NCBI RefSeq assembly: GCF_013386765.1 | Contig: NZ_JACARE010000032.1 | Span: forward strand, 1 to 43,791 | Length of the DNA stretch: 43,791 bases | Direction: 5' to 3' | Source: Pseudomonas yamanorum | GTDB lineage: Bacteria; Pseudomonadota; Gammaproteobacteria; Pseudomonadales; Pseudomonadaceae | In this document: piece after piece, positions 24,598 through 33,160 of the stretch | Numbering within the stretch: the stretch's first letter is position 1 | Layout: each line of letters opens with the position of its first letter | Position numbers and translations under genes: made by a program | The notes under the pieces: generated by a model | The model's database searches: none | The model's input: only the letters and a program-made list of their open reading frames with translations | Told to the model about the DNA's origin: nothing

Positions 24598-25830
24598 TCA
24601 GTCCAATTGCTCGATCACCCCGCCGGCCTTGAGCTGCCCCAACTGCTCTGCCGACAACCCCAGGCGCTCACCCAGCACTTCATCCGTATGCTGGCCCAGC
24701 ATCGGCGCCGGCCTTACATACTCCACCGGCGTGCCCGACATCTTGATCGGGCTGCCGACCATCTCGAACTGCGGATTCTTGGGATGCGGGATCTTCACCA
24801 TCAACCCACGGGCAATCACCTGCGGTTCTTCCAGGGATTGAGCGATGTTGTTGATCGCGCCCACCGGCACTTTCGAGGCATGAATGCTCGCCACCCACTC
24901 ATCCGCCGTACGCCCCAGGAAGTGCGCCGACAACAACTCGACAATCTCTGCCCGATGCGCAACCCGGTCGGCATTGCGCCGAAAGCGCGGGTCCTGCGGC
25001 AAATGCGGCAAGCCGATGCTGTGGCACAGCGCAACAAACTGGCTGTCGTTGCCGCAGGCAATGATGAAGTCGCGGTCGGCGGCACGGAACACCTGGTACG
25101 GCACGATGTTGGCGTGGGCGTTGCCGTAACGCTGGGGCACCTTGCCCGACGCCAGGTAGTTCATGCTCTGGTTGGCCAGGGTTGCCACTTGCACGTCCAG
25201 CAACGCCATGTCGATGTGTTGGCCGACGCCGGTGCGTTCGCGGCTGAGCAAGGCGGCCTGGATGGCGACGGTGGAATACAGGCCGGTCATCAGGTCGGAG
25301 AATGCCACGCCGACTTTTTGCGGGCCGCCGCCGGGCAGGTCGTCGCGCTCGCCGGTGATGCTCATCAGGCCGCCGATGCCCTGGATGATGAAGTCGTAGC
25401 CAGGCTCTTCGGCACGCGGGCCGGTCTGGCCGAAGCCGGTGATGGAGCAATACACCAGCCGTGGATTGATCTCGGCCAGGGTCGCGTAATCCAGGCCGTA
25501 GCGCGCCAGGGAACCGGCCTTGTAGTTTTCGATCAGTACGTCGGAACTGGCCGCCAGCGCTCGCACCAGTTCCTGGCCTTCGCTGGTGGCGAGGTCGATG
25601 GCCACGGATAATTTTCCGCGGTTGGTGGACTGGTAATAAGACGCCTGCCCGGACGATTCGCCGGTATCAGTCTTCATCCACGGCGGGCCCCAGCCACGGG
25701 TGTCGTCACCGCTTTGCGGCCGTTCGATCTTGATCACTTCCGCGCCCAGGTCAGCCAACACCTGGCCACACCAGGGCCCGGCCAATACCCGGCTTAAATC
25801 CAGCACCCGCAAACCTGTCAATGCACCCAT
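24598..25830 (-). CDS. CaiB/BaiF (family III) CoA-transferase
   Basis: A 410-residue cytosolic family III CoA-transferase that moves CoA between acyl-CoA and a free carboxylic acid. The start GALTGLRVLDLSRVLAGPWC is the family signature; the catalytic Asp lies in GQHIDMALLD near residue 205 of this reading, by similarity to the aspartate that forms the acyl-anhydride intermediate. In this operon it probably activates the growth substrate, since no acyl-CoA ligase gene is present; succinyl-CoA is a likely donor but this is inference. Last of three minus-strand genes, 26 bases after the dehydrogenase gene. Confidence 0.92.
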   Translation of the reverse strand: MGALTGLRVLDLSRVLAGPWCGQVLADLGAEVIKIERPQSGDDTRGWGPPWMKTDTGESSGQASYYQSTNRGKLSVAIDLATSEGQELVRALAASSDVLIENYKAGSLARYGLDYATLAEINPRLVYCSITGFGQTGPRAEEPGYDFIIQGIGGLMSITGERDDLPGGGPQKVGVAFSDLMTGLYSTVAIQAALLSRERTGVGQHIDMALLDVQVATLANQSMNYLASGKVPQRYGNAHANIVPYQVFRAADRDFIIACGNDSQFVALCHSIGLPHLPQDPRFRRNADRVAHRAEIVELLSAHFLGRTADEWVASIHASKVPVGAINNIAQSLEEPQVIARGLMVKIPHPKNPQFEMVGSPIKMSGTPVEYVRPAPMLGQHTDEVLGERLGLSAEQLGQLKAGGVIEQLD

Positions 25831-25856
25831 TATTCTTGTCCTGTGATGAATCGAAA

Positions 25857-27386
25857 TCAGCCGACTGCCGGCTCTTCATGCCGCAGGGAAATCCCCAGCG
25901 CCGCACGCCGCCGCAGCCAGGGGCTTGGGCGATAACGCGGGTCGTGGGTGAGTTCGCTCATGCGCTGCAAAATCGTGAGGATGCGCCGTGGCCCAAGGGC
26001 GTCGCCCCAGGCTAGCGGGCCTTGTGGATAACCCAGGCCGAGCTGTACCGCCTGGTCGATGTCGTCGACGCTGGCGATGCGTTGCTGGGCAATGTCGCAG
26101 GCCAGGTTGACCACCATCGCCAAGGTACGCTGGGCGACAAAGCCGACGCTGTCGCTGATCACCGTCACGCCTACACCATCATTGGCGAGCAGCGCGTGGG
26201 CGGCGTCGCGGCTGGCGCTGGATGTCAGCGGGTTTTGCATCAGGGTGCGATGGCGCGACAGGTCGGTCAGCAGGTCGATGCACAGGGTGCGCGCCGGGTC
26301 GGTGTGGAAACGTTCGCTGGCCGACGTGGCGTCAAGGCCGTACGGCGCCAGGAGGCACAACGCTTCTGGCGAAGGCTGCGCCGCGCTTTCCAGGTGCGCG
26401 CCCAACTCGATCACCAGGGCGCTGAGGCGCTCGTAGTCGTCGGCATTTTCGGTGGCGATCCACACCGGCGGAAATGGCTTGATAGAAGGCACCGGTTGCG
26501 GCTGCGGGCCGTCGACCACCTGGCCATTTTCATAGCGGTAGAAGCCCTGCCCGCTCTTGCGCCCGAAGCGCCCGCCCACCAGCATCTGGCGGGTCAGCGG
26601 CGACGGCTTGTAGCGTGGGTCTTGATAGAACTGGTTGTAGATCGACTCCATCACCGGGTGGGAAACGTCGAGCCCGGTGAGGTCCAGCAGTTCCAGCGGG
26701 CCCATGCGGAAGCCGGCGCCTTCACGCAGGATGCGGTCGATATCGCCGCGCTCGGCAATGCCTTCATCGAGCATCTTCAAGGCTTCGGTGCCGTACGCAC
26801 GGCCAGCGTGATTGACGATAAAACCCGGCGTGTCCTTGGCGCGCACACCGCGATGGCCGGTGCGGGCAACGAAGGCCAGCAGGTCATCGCCGACCTTCGG
26901 CGCAGTGGCCAGGCCGTCGATCACCTCGACCACACGCATCAACGGCACCGGGTTGAAGAAGTGCAGCCCGGCCACTCGCTCAGGGTGTTGGCAGCCGGTG
27001 GCAATGGCGGTGACCGACAGCGACGAGGTGTTGGTGGCGAGGATGCAGCCCGCACTGACCACTCCTTCAAGTTGCTGCAACAGGCCGCGCTTGGCGTCGA
27101 GGTTTTCGACGATGGCTTCCACCACCAGGTCGCAATCGTGCAGCGCCTCAAGGGTGGCGGCCACTTGCAGGTTTTCCAGTGTAGCGTCCACCGCCGCCTG
27201 GGTGATCTTGCCCTTGGCGGACAGCTTGAAAAGCGTGGTGCCGAGGTTGTCCCGGGCAGTCTGTGCCGCACCGTCGCGGGCATCGAACAAACGCACCAAC
27301 ACGCCAGCCTGGGCGGCAATCTGTGCAATCCCGGCGCCCATCACGCCGGTGCCTACCAGGCCCATGATCTTGATTGAATCCGTCAT
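25857..27386 (-). CDS. 3-hydroxyacyl-CoA dehydrogenase
   Basis: A 509-residue NAD-dependent dehydrogenase oxidising 3-hydroxyacyl-CoA to 3-oxoacyl-CoA. N-terminal NAD fold with G12-x-G14-x-x-G17 (GLVGTGVMGAGIAQ), LATNTSSLS, the catalytic His in GLHFFNPVPLM, and then two C-terminal 3HCDH helical domains (TPGFIVNHAGR... first, DSVGFVAQRTLAM second), the duplicated layout of PaaH-type enzymes. ATG 27386 has GGAG seven bases in front; ATG 27392, which overlaps the hydratase stop as ATGA, is too close to that site. Middle gene of the minus-strand operon. Confidence 0.93.
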   Translation of the reverse strand: MTDSIKIMGLVGTGVMGAGIAQIAAQAGVLVRLFDARDGAAQTARDNLGTTLFKLSAKGKITQAAVDATLENLQVAATLEALHDCDLVVEAIVENLDAKRGLLQQLEGVVSAGCILATNTSSLSVTAIATGCQHPERVAGLHFFNPVPLMRVVEVIDGLATAPKVGDDLLAFVARTGHRGVRAKDTPGFIVNHAGRAYGTEALKMLDEGIAERGDIDRILREGAGFRMGPLELLDLTGLDVSHPVMESIYNQFYQDPRYKPSPLTRQMLVGGRFGRKSGQGFYRYENGQVVDGPQPQPVPSIKPFPPVWIATENADDYERLSALVIELGAHLESAAQPSPEALCLLAPYGLDATSASERFHTDPARTLCIDLLTDLSRHRTLMQNPLTSSASRDAAHALLANDGVGVTVISDSVGFVAQRTLAMVVNLACDIAQQRIASVDDIDQAVQLGLGYPQGPLAWGDALGPRRILTILQRMSELTHDPRYRPSPWLRRRAALGISLRHEEPAVG

Positions 27387-27388
27387 CG

Positions 27389-28174
27389 TCATTCTCCCAG
27401 GTAGTTCGCGGTGCGTTTTTCGAAGAACGCGGCGGCGCCCTCCTTCTGGTCTGCCGAATCGAACAGCAGTTGAAAGGCCTTGCGCTCCAACACCAGCGCG
27501 CTTTCCAGCGGCAGGTCGGCGCCGGCGAGCATCACTTCCTTGATCTGCTCCACCGCCAGCGGCGGCAAGGCGGCGATCTGTGCGGCCAGTTCCAGGGCGC
27601 GGGGGATGGTCTGGTCATCCGCCACCACTTCACTGAGCATGCCCATGGCCAGGGCTTCCGGCGCCTTGACCATGCAGCCGGTCAACGCGATGCGCATCGC
27701 CTGGAACTTGCCCACGGCGCGCACCAGGCGCTGGGTGCCACCGGCGCCCGGCATCAGGCCCAGCTTGACCTCCGGCTGGGCGAACCGCGCCGACTCACCG
27801 GCCACGATCAGGTCGCAATGCATGGCCAACTCACAACCGCCGCCCAGGGCAAAGCCATTCACCGCGGCGATCACCGGCTTCGGACAACGGCTGATGGCTT
27901 CCCACAAATATTCGGTATGGCGACGGTACATCTCGATCGGGCTGGCACTGGCGAACTCCTTGATGTCGGCACCGGCCACGAAGAACTGATCGCCACCGGT
28001 GAGCACGATGGCGCGCACATCACGGCGCTTGGCCAGGGCACGAAAATGCTCGGCCAGCTCTTCGCGGACCTGGGCGTTCAAGGCGTTTTTCACTTCGGGA
28101 CGGTGGATGCGTACCACGGCGACGCCATTGTCCTGGACATCGAGGTGCACTACGGGTTGGTCGAGGCTGGCCAC
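27389..28174 (-). CDS. Enoyl-CoA hydratase
   Basis: A 261-residue crotonase-fold enzyme adding water to trans-2-enoyl-CoA. Both catalytic glutamates of true hydratases are present: in GGGCELAMHCDL and in PEVKLGLMPGAGGTQRL; the oxyanion segment AGADIKEF is also there. Translation seems to start at GTG 28174, with AGGAG five bases before it. First gene of the operon with the dehydrogenase and CoA-transferase. Its leader carries an AACAAGAA motif (28194-28201) that may allow translational repression by Hfq/Crc, and a palindromic site further up that probably binds the divergent IclR regulator. Confidence 0.93.
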   Translation of the reverse strand: MASLDQPVVHLDVQDNGVAVVRIHRPEVKNALNAQVREELAEHFRALAKRRDVRAIVLTGGDQFFVAGADIKEFASASPIEMYRRHTEYLWEAISRCPKPVIAAVNGFALGGGCELAMHCDLIVAGESARFAQPEVKLGLMPGAGGTQRLVRAVGKFQAMRIALTGCMVKAPEALAMGMLSEVVADDQTIPRALELAAQIAALPPLAVEQIKEVMLAGADLPLESALVLERKAFQLLFDSADQKEGAAAFFEKRTANYLGE

Positions 28175-28193
28175 AAGTTCTCCTGCTGCAATG

Positions 28194-28201
28194 TTCTTGT
28201 T
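28194..28201 (-). promoter_or_regulatory. Crc/Hfq-type catabolite repression motif
   Basis: On the minus strand AACAAGAA fits the AANAANAA motif bound by Hfq/Crc in Pseudomonas exactly. It lies about 20 bases before the GTG start of the hydratase gene, close to the ribosome site, where bound Hfq/Crc would block translation. Confidence 0.55.
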
Positions 28202-28217
28202 AGTTCGGATATCGGCT

Positions 28218-28234
28218 GTTTCGCTATGCGAAAC
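28218..28234. promoter_or_regulatory. IclR-type operator, site 1
   Basis: GTTTCGCTATGCGAAAC is a 17-base palindrome with 7-bp arms, of the TTTCGC/GCGAAA kind seen for IclR-family regulators of aromatic and organic acid catabolism. It is 43 bases from the hydratase start codon. Confidence 0.65.
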
Positions 28235-28378
28235 AACATTCCGTATTTAGCGATAATCATAAGGACCGACCTATCGTGATGTAAACGTAAAAACCTGACC
28301 GCCCGGTAAATCGGGCTGCAACTCTTTGTTTAGACGGGTTTTATTAAACAAAAAGACAATCACCCGCGAAGTTGCTTA

Positions 28379-28395
28379 GTTTCGCTGTGCGGAAT
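28379..28395. promoter_or_regulatory. IclR-type operator, site 2
   Basis: GTTTCGCTGTGCGGAAT repeats site 1 at 13 of 17 positions and is still a recognisable imperfect palindrome. It is 42 bases from the IclR start codon, mirroring site 1 at the other end of the intergenic region, so it may serve autoregulation. Confidence 0.6.
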
Positions 28396-28437
28396 ACAAT
28401 TTTGTTTTGTTGATTTTCTAAAAAAAGGGGGACTAAC

Positions 28438-29295
28438 ATGCGCCGTCGAAACCTGGACCCGAACACACCCGAAACACCGGCCGGCAATAACGGGTTCGAG
28501 CACTTGCTGATCGACCCGATGAATGCCGACGAAGAGGAAGACAAGGACCGCCAGTTCGTCACCGCCCTGGCCCGAGGCCTGGAATTGCTGCGCTGCTTCA
28601 CCCCCAGTGAAAGCGTGCTGGGTAACCAGGAGCTGGCGCGCAAGACCGGGCTGCCAAAGCCGACGATCACGCGGATGACCCACACGCTGACCCGCTTGGG
28701 CTATCTCAAGCACCTGCCGCAGTCGGGCCGGTATCAGCTGGATGTAGGGGTGATGGCGTTCGGTTACGCGATGCTGTCGAACCTGTCGGTGCGGGCCGTG
28801 GCCCATCCGCTGATGGAGACGATGGCCAAGTACGCCCAGGCCGCAGTGGCGATGGCCACGCGGGACCGCCTGGACATGGTGTACCTGGACGTGGTCCAGG
28901 GTGAAGCCAACATGACCATGCGCCGCCAGGTCGGTACACGGTTGCCGTTGCACTTGAGTTCCGCAGGCCGCGCCTGCCTGGCAGCGATGCCGGAAAACGA
29001 GCGGGAATTTATTCTCGACCATATCCGCCAGCGTCATCTGGAGGACTGGCCGGGCATCAGGAAGGGCCTGGAACGGGCCTTCCGGGATTACACCGACTTC
29101 GGCTATTGCATGTCGATCGGTGAGTGGCACCGCGATGTAAACGCCATCGCCGTACCGCTGCTGCATGCACAACATGGGCTGCTGACGTTCAACTGTGGCG
29201 GACCGAGTTTTCACCTTTCCCGGGAGAAACTCGAGGACGACATCGGGCCCCGTCTCAAGCACATGGTGAACAACATCGAGGCAGCCGCCCGCTAG
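28438..29295 (+). CDS. IclR-family transcriptional regulator
   Basis: A 285-residue IclR-type regulator. After an acidic leader (NADEEEDKDRQ) the winged helix-turn-helix covers about residues 40-95 (LARGLELLRCFTPSE, LARKTGLPKPTITRMTHTL, LGYLKHLPQSGRYQL); the GAF-like effector domain follows, with GEANMTMRRQVGTRLPLHLS and SIGEWHRDVNAIAVPL. A strong GGGGG-rich ribosome site precedes the ATG. It is divergent to the hydratase operon and 70 bases before the acyl-CoA dehydrogenase gene, so it probably controls both arms of the pathway through the two palindromic sites. The inducer is unknown. Confidence 0.92.
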   Translation: MRRRNLDPNTPETPAGNNGFEHLLIDPMNADEEEDKDRQFVTALARGLELLRCFTPSESVLGNQELARKTGLPKPTITRMTHTLTRLGYLKHLPQSGRYQLDVGVMAFGYAMLSNLSVRAVAHPLMETMAKYAQAAVAMATRDRLDMVYLDVVQGEANMTMRRQVGTRLPLHLSSAGRACLAAMPENEREFILDHIRQRHLEDWPGIRKGLERAFRDYTDFGYCMSIGEWHRDVNAIAVPLLHAQHGLLTFNCGGPSFHLSREKLEDDIGPRLKHMVNNIEAAAR

Positions 29296-29365
29296 ACAGA
29301 TCGGTGCAGGGCCTCGGCAGATTGACTTTCAACAGGCCTGCCGAACGGGCCGCTGAGGAATGCAC

Positions 29366-30520
29366 ATGATCAGAGACCCGGAAACGCTTCACCTGTTGCT
29401 GGAAACCCTGCAGCAGTTCGTCAACGAAGCGCTGATCCCACGGGAAAACGAACTGGCCGAGACCGATGACGTCCCGGCGGATATCGTCAGCCAGTTCCGC
29501 GAGTTGGGCCTGTTCGGCCTGACCCTGCCCGAAGCTTATGGCGGCCTCGGGCTGACCATGGAAGAAGAGGTCAACGTGGCCTTTGAACTGGGGCGCACCT
29601 CGCCGGCATTCCGCTCCTACTTCGGCACCAACAATGGCATCGGCTCCATCGGCATCCTGCTGGACGGCACCGAGGCGCAGAAGCAGCACTACCTGCCGAA
29701 GCTGGCCAGCGGCGAGCTGCTCAGCTCGTTCTGCCTGACCGAGCCAGACTCCGGCTCCGACGCCGCCTCACTGAAAACCACCGCCGTGCGCGATGGTGAT
29801 CACTACGTCATCAACGGCACCAAGCGCTTTATTACCAACGCGCCCCACGCCGGGATCTACACGGTGATGGCCCGCACCAACCCGGACATCAAGGGCTCGG
29901 GCGGCATCAGTGCATTCATCGTTGAGCGCAACACACCGGGCCTGTCCCTGGGCAAGCGCGACCACAAGATGGGCCAGAAAGGCGCCCACACCTGCGACGT
30001 GATTTTCGACAACGTGCGCGTGCCGGCCGACCAGTTGATCGGCGGCGTCGAAGGCGTGGGCTTCAAGACGGCGATGAAGGTGCTCGACAAGGGCCGCCTG
30101 CACATTGCCGCCGTCAGCGTCGGGGCCGCCGAGCGCATGCTCAATGATGCCCTGCTGTACGCCCTGGAACGCAAGCAGTTCGGCCAGCCGATTGCCGAGT
30201 TCCAGCTGATCCAGGCGATGCTCGCCGACAGCAAGGCCGAGATCTACGCCGCCCGCTGCATGGTGGTGGACGCCGCGCGCAAGCGTGATGAAGGCCTGAA
30301 CATCGGTACCGAAGCGTCCTGCTCGAAGATGTTCGCCACCGAGATGTGTGGCCGGGTGGCCGACCGTTGCGTGCAGATCCATGGCGGTGCCGGGTATGTG
30401 AGCGAGTACGCCATCGAGCGGTTTTATCGCGATGTGCGCTTGTTCCGGCTGTATGAAGGCACCACGCAGATCCAGCAACTGGTGATCGCCCGCAACATGA
30501 TTCGCGAGGCCAAACACTAA
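29366..30520 (+). CDS. Acyl-CoA dehydrogenase
   Basis: A 384-residue FAD-dependent acyl-CoA dehydrogenase making the 2,3-double bond of an acyl-CoA and passing electrons to ETF. Family signatures: LTEPDSGSDAASLKTTA (residues about 125-142), GQKGAHTCDVIFDNVRVP, QIHGGAGYVSEYAIERFYRDVR, and the catalytic base Glu at about 364 in LYEGTTQIQ, the position used by short- and medium-chain enzymes. ATG 29366 has GAGGA six bases upstream; ATG 29360 is too near to that site. It supplies the first oxidation step of the cluster. Chain length or structure of the substrate cannot be inferred with confidence. Confidence 0.93.
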   Translation: MIRDPETLHLLLETLQQFVNEALIPRENELAETDDVPADIVSQFRELGLFGLTLPEAYGGLGLTMEEEVNVAFELGRTSPAFRSYFGTNNGIGSIGILLDGTEAQKQHYLPKLASGELLSSFCLTEPDSGSDAASLKTTAVRDGDHYVINGTKRFITNAPHAGIYTVMARTNPDIKGSGGISAFIVERNTPGLSLGKRDHKMGQKGAHTCDVIFDNVRVPADQLIGGVEGVGFKTAMKVLDKGRLHIAAVSVGAAERMLNDALLYALERKQFGQPIAEFQLIQAMLADSKAEIYAARCMVVDAARKRDEGLNIGTEASCSKMFATEMCGRVADRCVQIHGGAGYVSEYAIERFYRDVRLFRLYEGTTQIQQLVIARNMIREAKH

Positions 30521-30544
30521 ACCCCACAAACAACACAAAACCAC

Positions 30545-30681
30545 TGTAGGAGCTGGCTTCTTTGGGAGCCTGCCTGTGTGGGAGCCGGGCTTGCCCGCGA
30601 TGCAGGCACCGCGGTGGGTCAGTCACACCGCGGTGATGCCATCGCAGGCAAGCCAGCTCCCACACAAGCCAGCTCCCACAT
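30545..30681. repeat. REP cluster (BIME-like)
   Basis: Several copies of the Pseudomonas REP core are arranged here: GTAGGAGCTGGCTTC, GTGGGAGCCGGGCTTGCC, then in reverse GGCAAGCCAGCTCCCACA and again AAGCCAGCTCCCACA, with CACCGCGGTG palindromes between. It fills most of the gap between the dehydrogenase and MFS genes. No separate promoter is obvious after it; 30731-30744 (AACAACTACAACAA) resembles a Crc/Hfq motif with one mismatch. Confidence 0.9.
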
Positions 30682-30753
30682 TTTGACCGTGTTCCAACCG
30701 CATTACCGCAACACCCATAACTTGTGCCCTAACAACTACAACAAGGTATCGCT

Positions 30754-32028
30754 ATGGAAGTCGCCGCTTCGGCGGGTGCGTTGTCGCCCGCGAAAAACAA
30801 CCTGTGGATCATTGTGTTCATCTTCTGCTTCCTCGGCCTGCTGATCGATGGCGCAGACCTGATGCTGTTGTCCTACAGCCTCAGCAGCCTCAAGGCCGAG
30901 TTCGGCCTGACCAGCGTCGAAGCCGGCAGCCTGGGCAGTTTCACCCTGGCCGGGATGGCCATCGGCGGGATTTACGGCGGCTGGGCCTGTGACCGTTTTG
31001 GTCGGGTGAAAACCGTGGTCTGGAGCATCGTGCTGTTCTCCGCCGGCACCGCAGTGCTGGGCCTGACCCACAGCTATTGGCAGTTCGCGAGCACCCGCTT
31101 CTTCGCCTCCCTCGGGCTGGGCGCGCTGTATGTCGCGTGCAACACGCTGATGGCCGAATACGTGCCGACCCGCTACCGCACCACCGTGCTCGGCACCCTG
31201 CAGGCCGGTTGGTCGGTGGGCTATATCGTCGCCACCCTGCTCGCCGGCTGGATCCTGCCCAACCACGGCTGGCGCTGGTTGTTCTACGTAGCGATCATCC
31301 CGGTGATCCTCGCCGTGCTGATGCAGCGCCTGGTGCCGGAGCCGCAAGCCTGGATCAAGGCCCAGGCCGAGCGCGCCCGGGAAAAGGCCGAAGGCATCAA
31401 GCGCGTGTCGGCGAAGAAACCCGACGGCATGTTCAAGCTGATCTTCAGCGACCCGAAAGCCAGCCGCATGTTCATCCTCTGGGCACTCACCGCAGGCTTC
31501 CTGCAGTTCGGCTACTACGGGGTCAATAACTGGATGCCGTCGTACCTGGAGGGCGAATTGGGGATGAACTTCAAGTCGATGACCAGCTACATGGTCGGCA
31601 CCTACGCGGCAATGATTTTCGGCAAGGTGCTCGCCGGGCTCGCGGCAGACCGCCTGGGCCGGCGCCTGGTGTTCGCGGTTGGCGCGCTGGGTACGGCGAT
31701 TTTCCTGCCGGTGATCGTGCTGTTCCAGAGCCCGGACAACATCCTGTGGATGCTGATCGTGTTCGGCTTCCTGTACGGCATTCCCTACGGTGTGAACGCG
31801 ACCTACATGACCGAAAGTTTCGAAGCGAAGTTTCGCGGTTCGGCGGTGGGTGGGGCCTACAACATTGGCCGGATTGGTGCCGCAGTGGCACCGGCTGCGA
31901 TTGGCTTCCTCGCGTCCCACGGCTCGATCGGCGTAGGATTTCTGGTGATGGGCGGCGCGTATTTTATCTGCGGAGTGATCCCGGCGCTGTTTATCCGCGA
32001 CAAGCAGTTTGACCCGCAAAAACAATAA
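30754..32028 (+). CDS. MFS transporter, likely organic/aromatic acid:H+ symporter
   Basis: A 424-residue 12-helix inner-membrane transporter. The first helix ends in LLIDGADLMLLSYSL, where the membrane-embedded Asp and the following pattern resemble aromatic acid:H+ symporters (AAHS) and related organic acid carriers; the loop after helix 2 is GGWACDRFGRVK and that after helix 8 LAADRLGRRL, the two MFS signature loops. By position, 233 bases after the acyl-CoA dehydrogenase gene and past a REP cluster, it likely imports the acid degraded by this cluster, but a separate role cannot be excluded. AAGG precedes the ATG. Confidence 0.88.
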   Translation: MEVAASAGALSPAKNNLWIIVFIFCFLGLLIDGADLMLLSYSLSSLKAEFGLTSVEAGSLGSFTLAGMAIGGIYGGWACDRFGRVKTVVWSIVLFSAGTAVLGLTHSYWQFASTRFFASLGLGALYVACNTLMAEYVPTRYRTTVLGTLQAGWSVGYIVATLLAGWILPNHGWRWLFYVAIIPVILAVLMQRLVPEPQAWIKAQAERAREKAEGIKRVSAKKPDGMFKLIFSDPKASRMFILWALTAGFLQFGYYGVNNWMPSYLEGELGMNFKSMTSYMVGTYAAMIFGKVLAGLAADRLGRRLVFAVGALGTAIFLPVIVLFQSPDNILWMLIVFGFLYGIPYGVNATYMTESFEAKFRGSAVGGAYNIGRIGAAVAPAAIGFLASHGSIGVGFLVMGGAYFICGVIPALFIRDKQFDPQKQ

Positions 32029-32035
32029 GCCCAAT

Positions 32036-32064
32036 GCCGGGGCCCGCTGCAACGCGGCCCCGGC
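32036..32064 (+). terminator. GC-rich hairpin after the MFS gene
   Basis: GCCGGGGCC and GGCCCCGGC form a perfect 9-bp stem eight bases after the stop codon, with a short inner GC pair. No T-run follows. The rest of 32065-32197 is the leader of the GGDEF gene, without a site I can name. Confidence 0.55.
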
Positions 32065-32197
32065 TATAAGACGTGCGGCAGTTATACCCTCAAGCAAACC
32101 GGGCTAGACTGTACATCAGTCCTACGGAACTGAAGGAACAGTAAGACGCTCTCACCCAGCCTGTAAGACAGTTTTGTGCTTAGAGGCTCATACGCTT

Positions 32198-33124
32198 ATG
32201 AAAACACCGACCCAGACCAACGCAATTGACTTCGACAGCGCCAAATTGCAACGCCTGGGCTTTGGTCAGCCTTCCCTTCTTACCCGCCGCCCCGCCACGG
32301 TTGCGCAACTTCGCCAGCAATTGGGCATGCAGTTGCAAACCAGCCTGGAGCCGGAACACATCCTTGCGTTGTTCTTCCGCGAGATCCAACGCCTGGTGCC
32401 CCTGGACGCCCTGCAATACCGTCACGACACCAGCGACCTGCGCCTGGAATACGGCCACCGCGGCCATCATTCGGTGAGCTATACCCTGAGCCATGAAGGC
32501 GAACACCTCGGCACCCTGGTGTTTCGGCGCAACCAACGCTTTATCGAAGACGAGCTGGGCCAGCTGGAGTCCCTGCTGTCCACCCTACTCTACCCGATGC
32601 GCAACGCCCTGCTTTACCGTGCGGCGACCCGCAGTGCCCTGCGCGACCCGTTGACCGAAACCGGCAACCGCATCGCCATGGACCAGACCCTGCAACGGGA
32701 AATCGACATGGCTCGCCGGCACCTGCAGCCGCTGTCCCTGTTGATGCTGGACATCGACCACTTCAAGCACATCAACGACACTCACGGCCACGCCACGGGC
32801 GACAAGGTGCTCAAGGCGGTGGCCGCCTCGATCAAGAACCAGCTGCGCAATGTGGACATGGTGTTTCGGTTTGGCGGGGAAGAGTTTCTGATCCTGCTGT
32901 CCAACACCGGCCGGGATGCGGCGTCGATGGTCGGTGAGCGCCTGCGCCAGGCGGCACAGGCCCAGGATTATTGGGCGGATGAGGAACGTATCGAATTGAC
33001 GGTGAGCCTGGGTTGCTCGACCTTGCTGGCGGGAGAGTCCGCCGAGAGCCTGTTGCGCCGGGCGGACAATGCCTTGTATGTGGCCAAGCGCGAAGGCCGC
33101 AATCGCCTGGCAATGGCGGGGTAA
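32198..33124 (+). CDS. Diguanylate cyclase (GGDEF)
   Basis: A 308-residue c-di-GMP synthase. The N-terminal 140 residues look like a GAF-type sensor (LEPEHILALFFREIQRLVP, LGTLVFRRNQRF) without membrane helices, so it is probably soluble. The GGDEF domain carries the active signature GGEEF at 226-230 and the inhibitory I-site RNVD at 217-220, plus LMLDIDHFKHINDTHGHATGD before them, so it should be active and product-inhibited. ATG 32198 follows AGAGG at 11 bases. It converges with undA, whose stop is 36 bases away. Input signal unknown. Confidence 0.93.
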   Translation: MKTPTQTNAIDFDSAKLQRLGFGQPSLLTRRPATVAQLRQQLGMQLQTSLEPEHILALFFREIQRLVPLDALQYRHDTSDLRLEYGHRGHHSVSYTLSHEGEHLGTLVFRRNQRFIEDELGQLESLLSTLLYPMRNALLYRAATRSALRDPLTETGNRIAMDQTLQREIDMARRHLQPLSLLMLDIDHFKHINDTHGHATGDKVLKAVAASIKNQLRNVDMVFRFGGEEFLILLSNTGRDAASMVGERLRQAAQAQDYWADEERIELTVSLGCSTLLAGESAESLLRRADNALYVAKREGRNRLAMAG

Positions 33125-33160
33125 CCGCTTCACTTCACAGCGGCCCCGCCATCACGCTGT

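Noticed and set aside
30545..30681. A CRISPR-like array or small RNA gene in the gap before the MFS gene.
   Set aside because: The repeats are REP units with mixed orientation and no uniform spacers.
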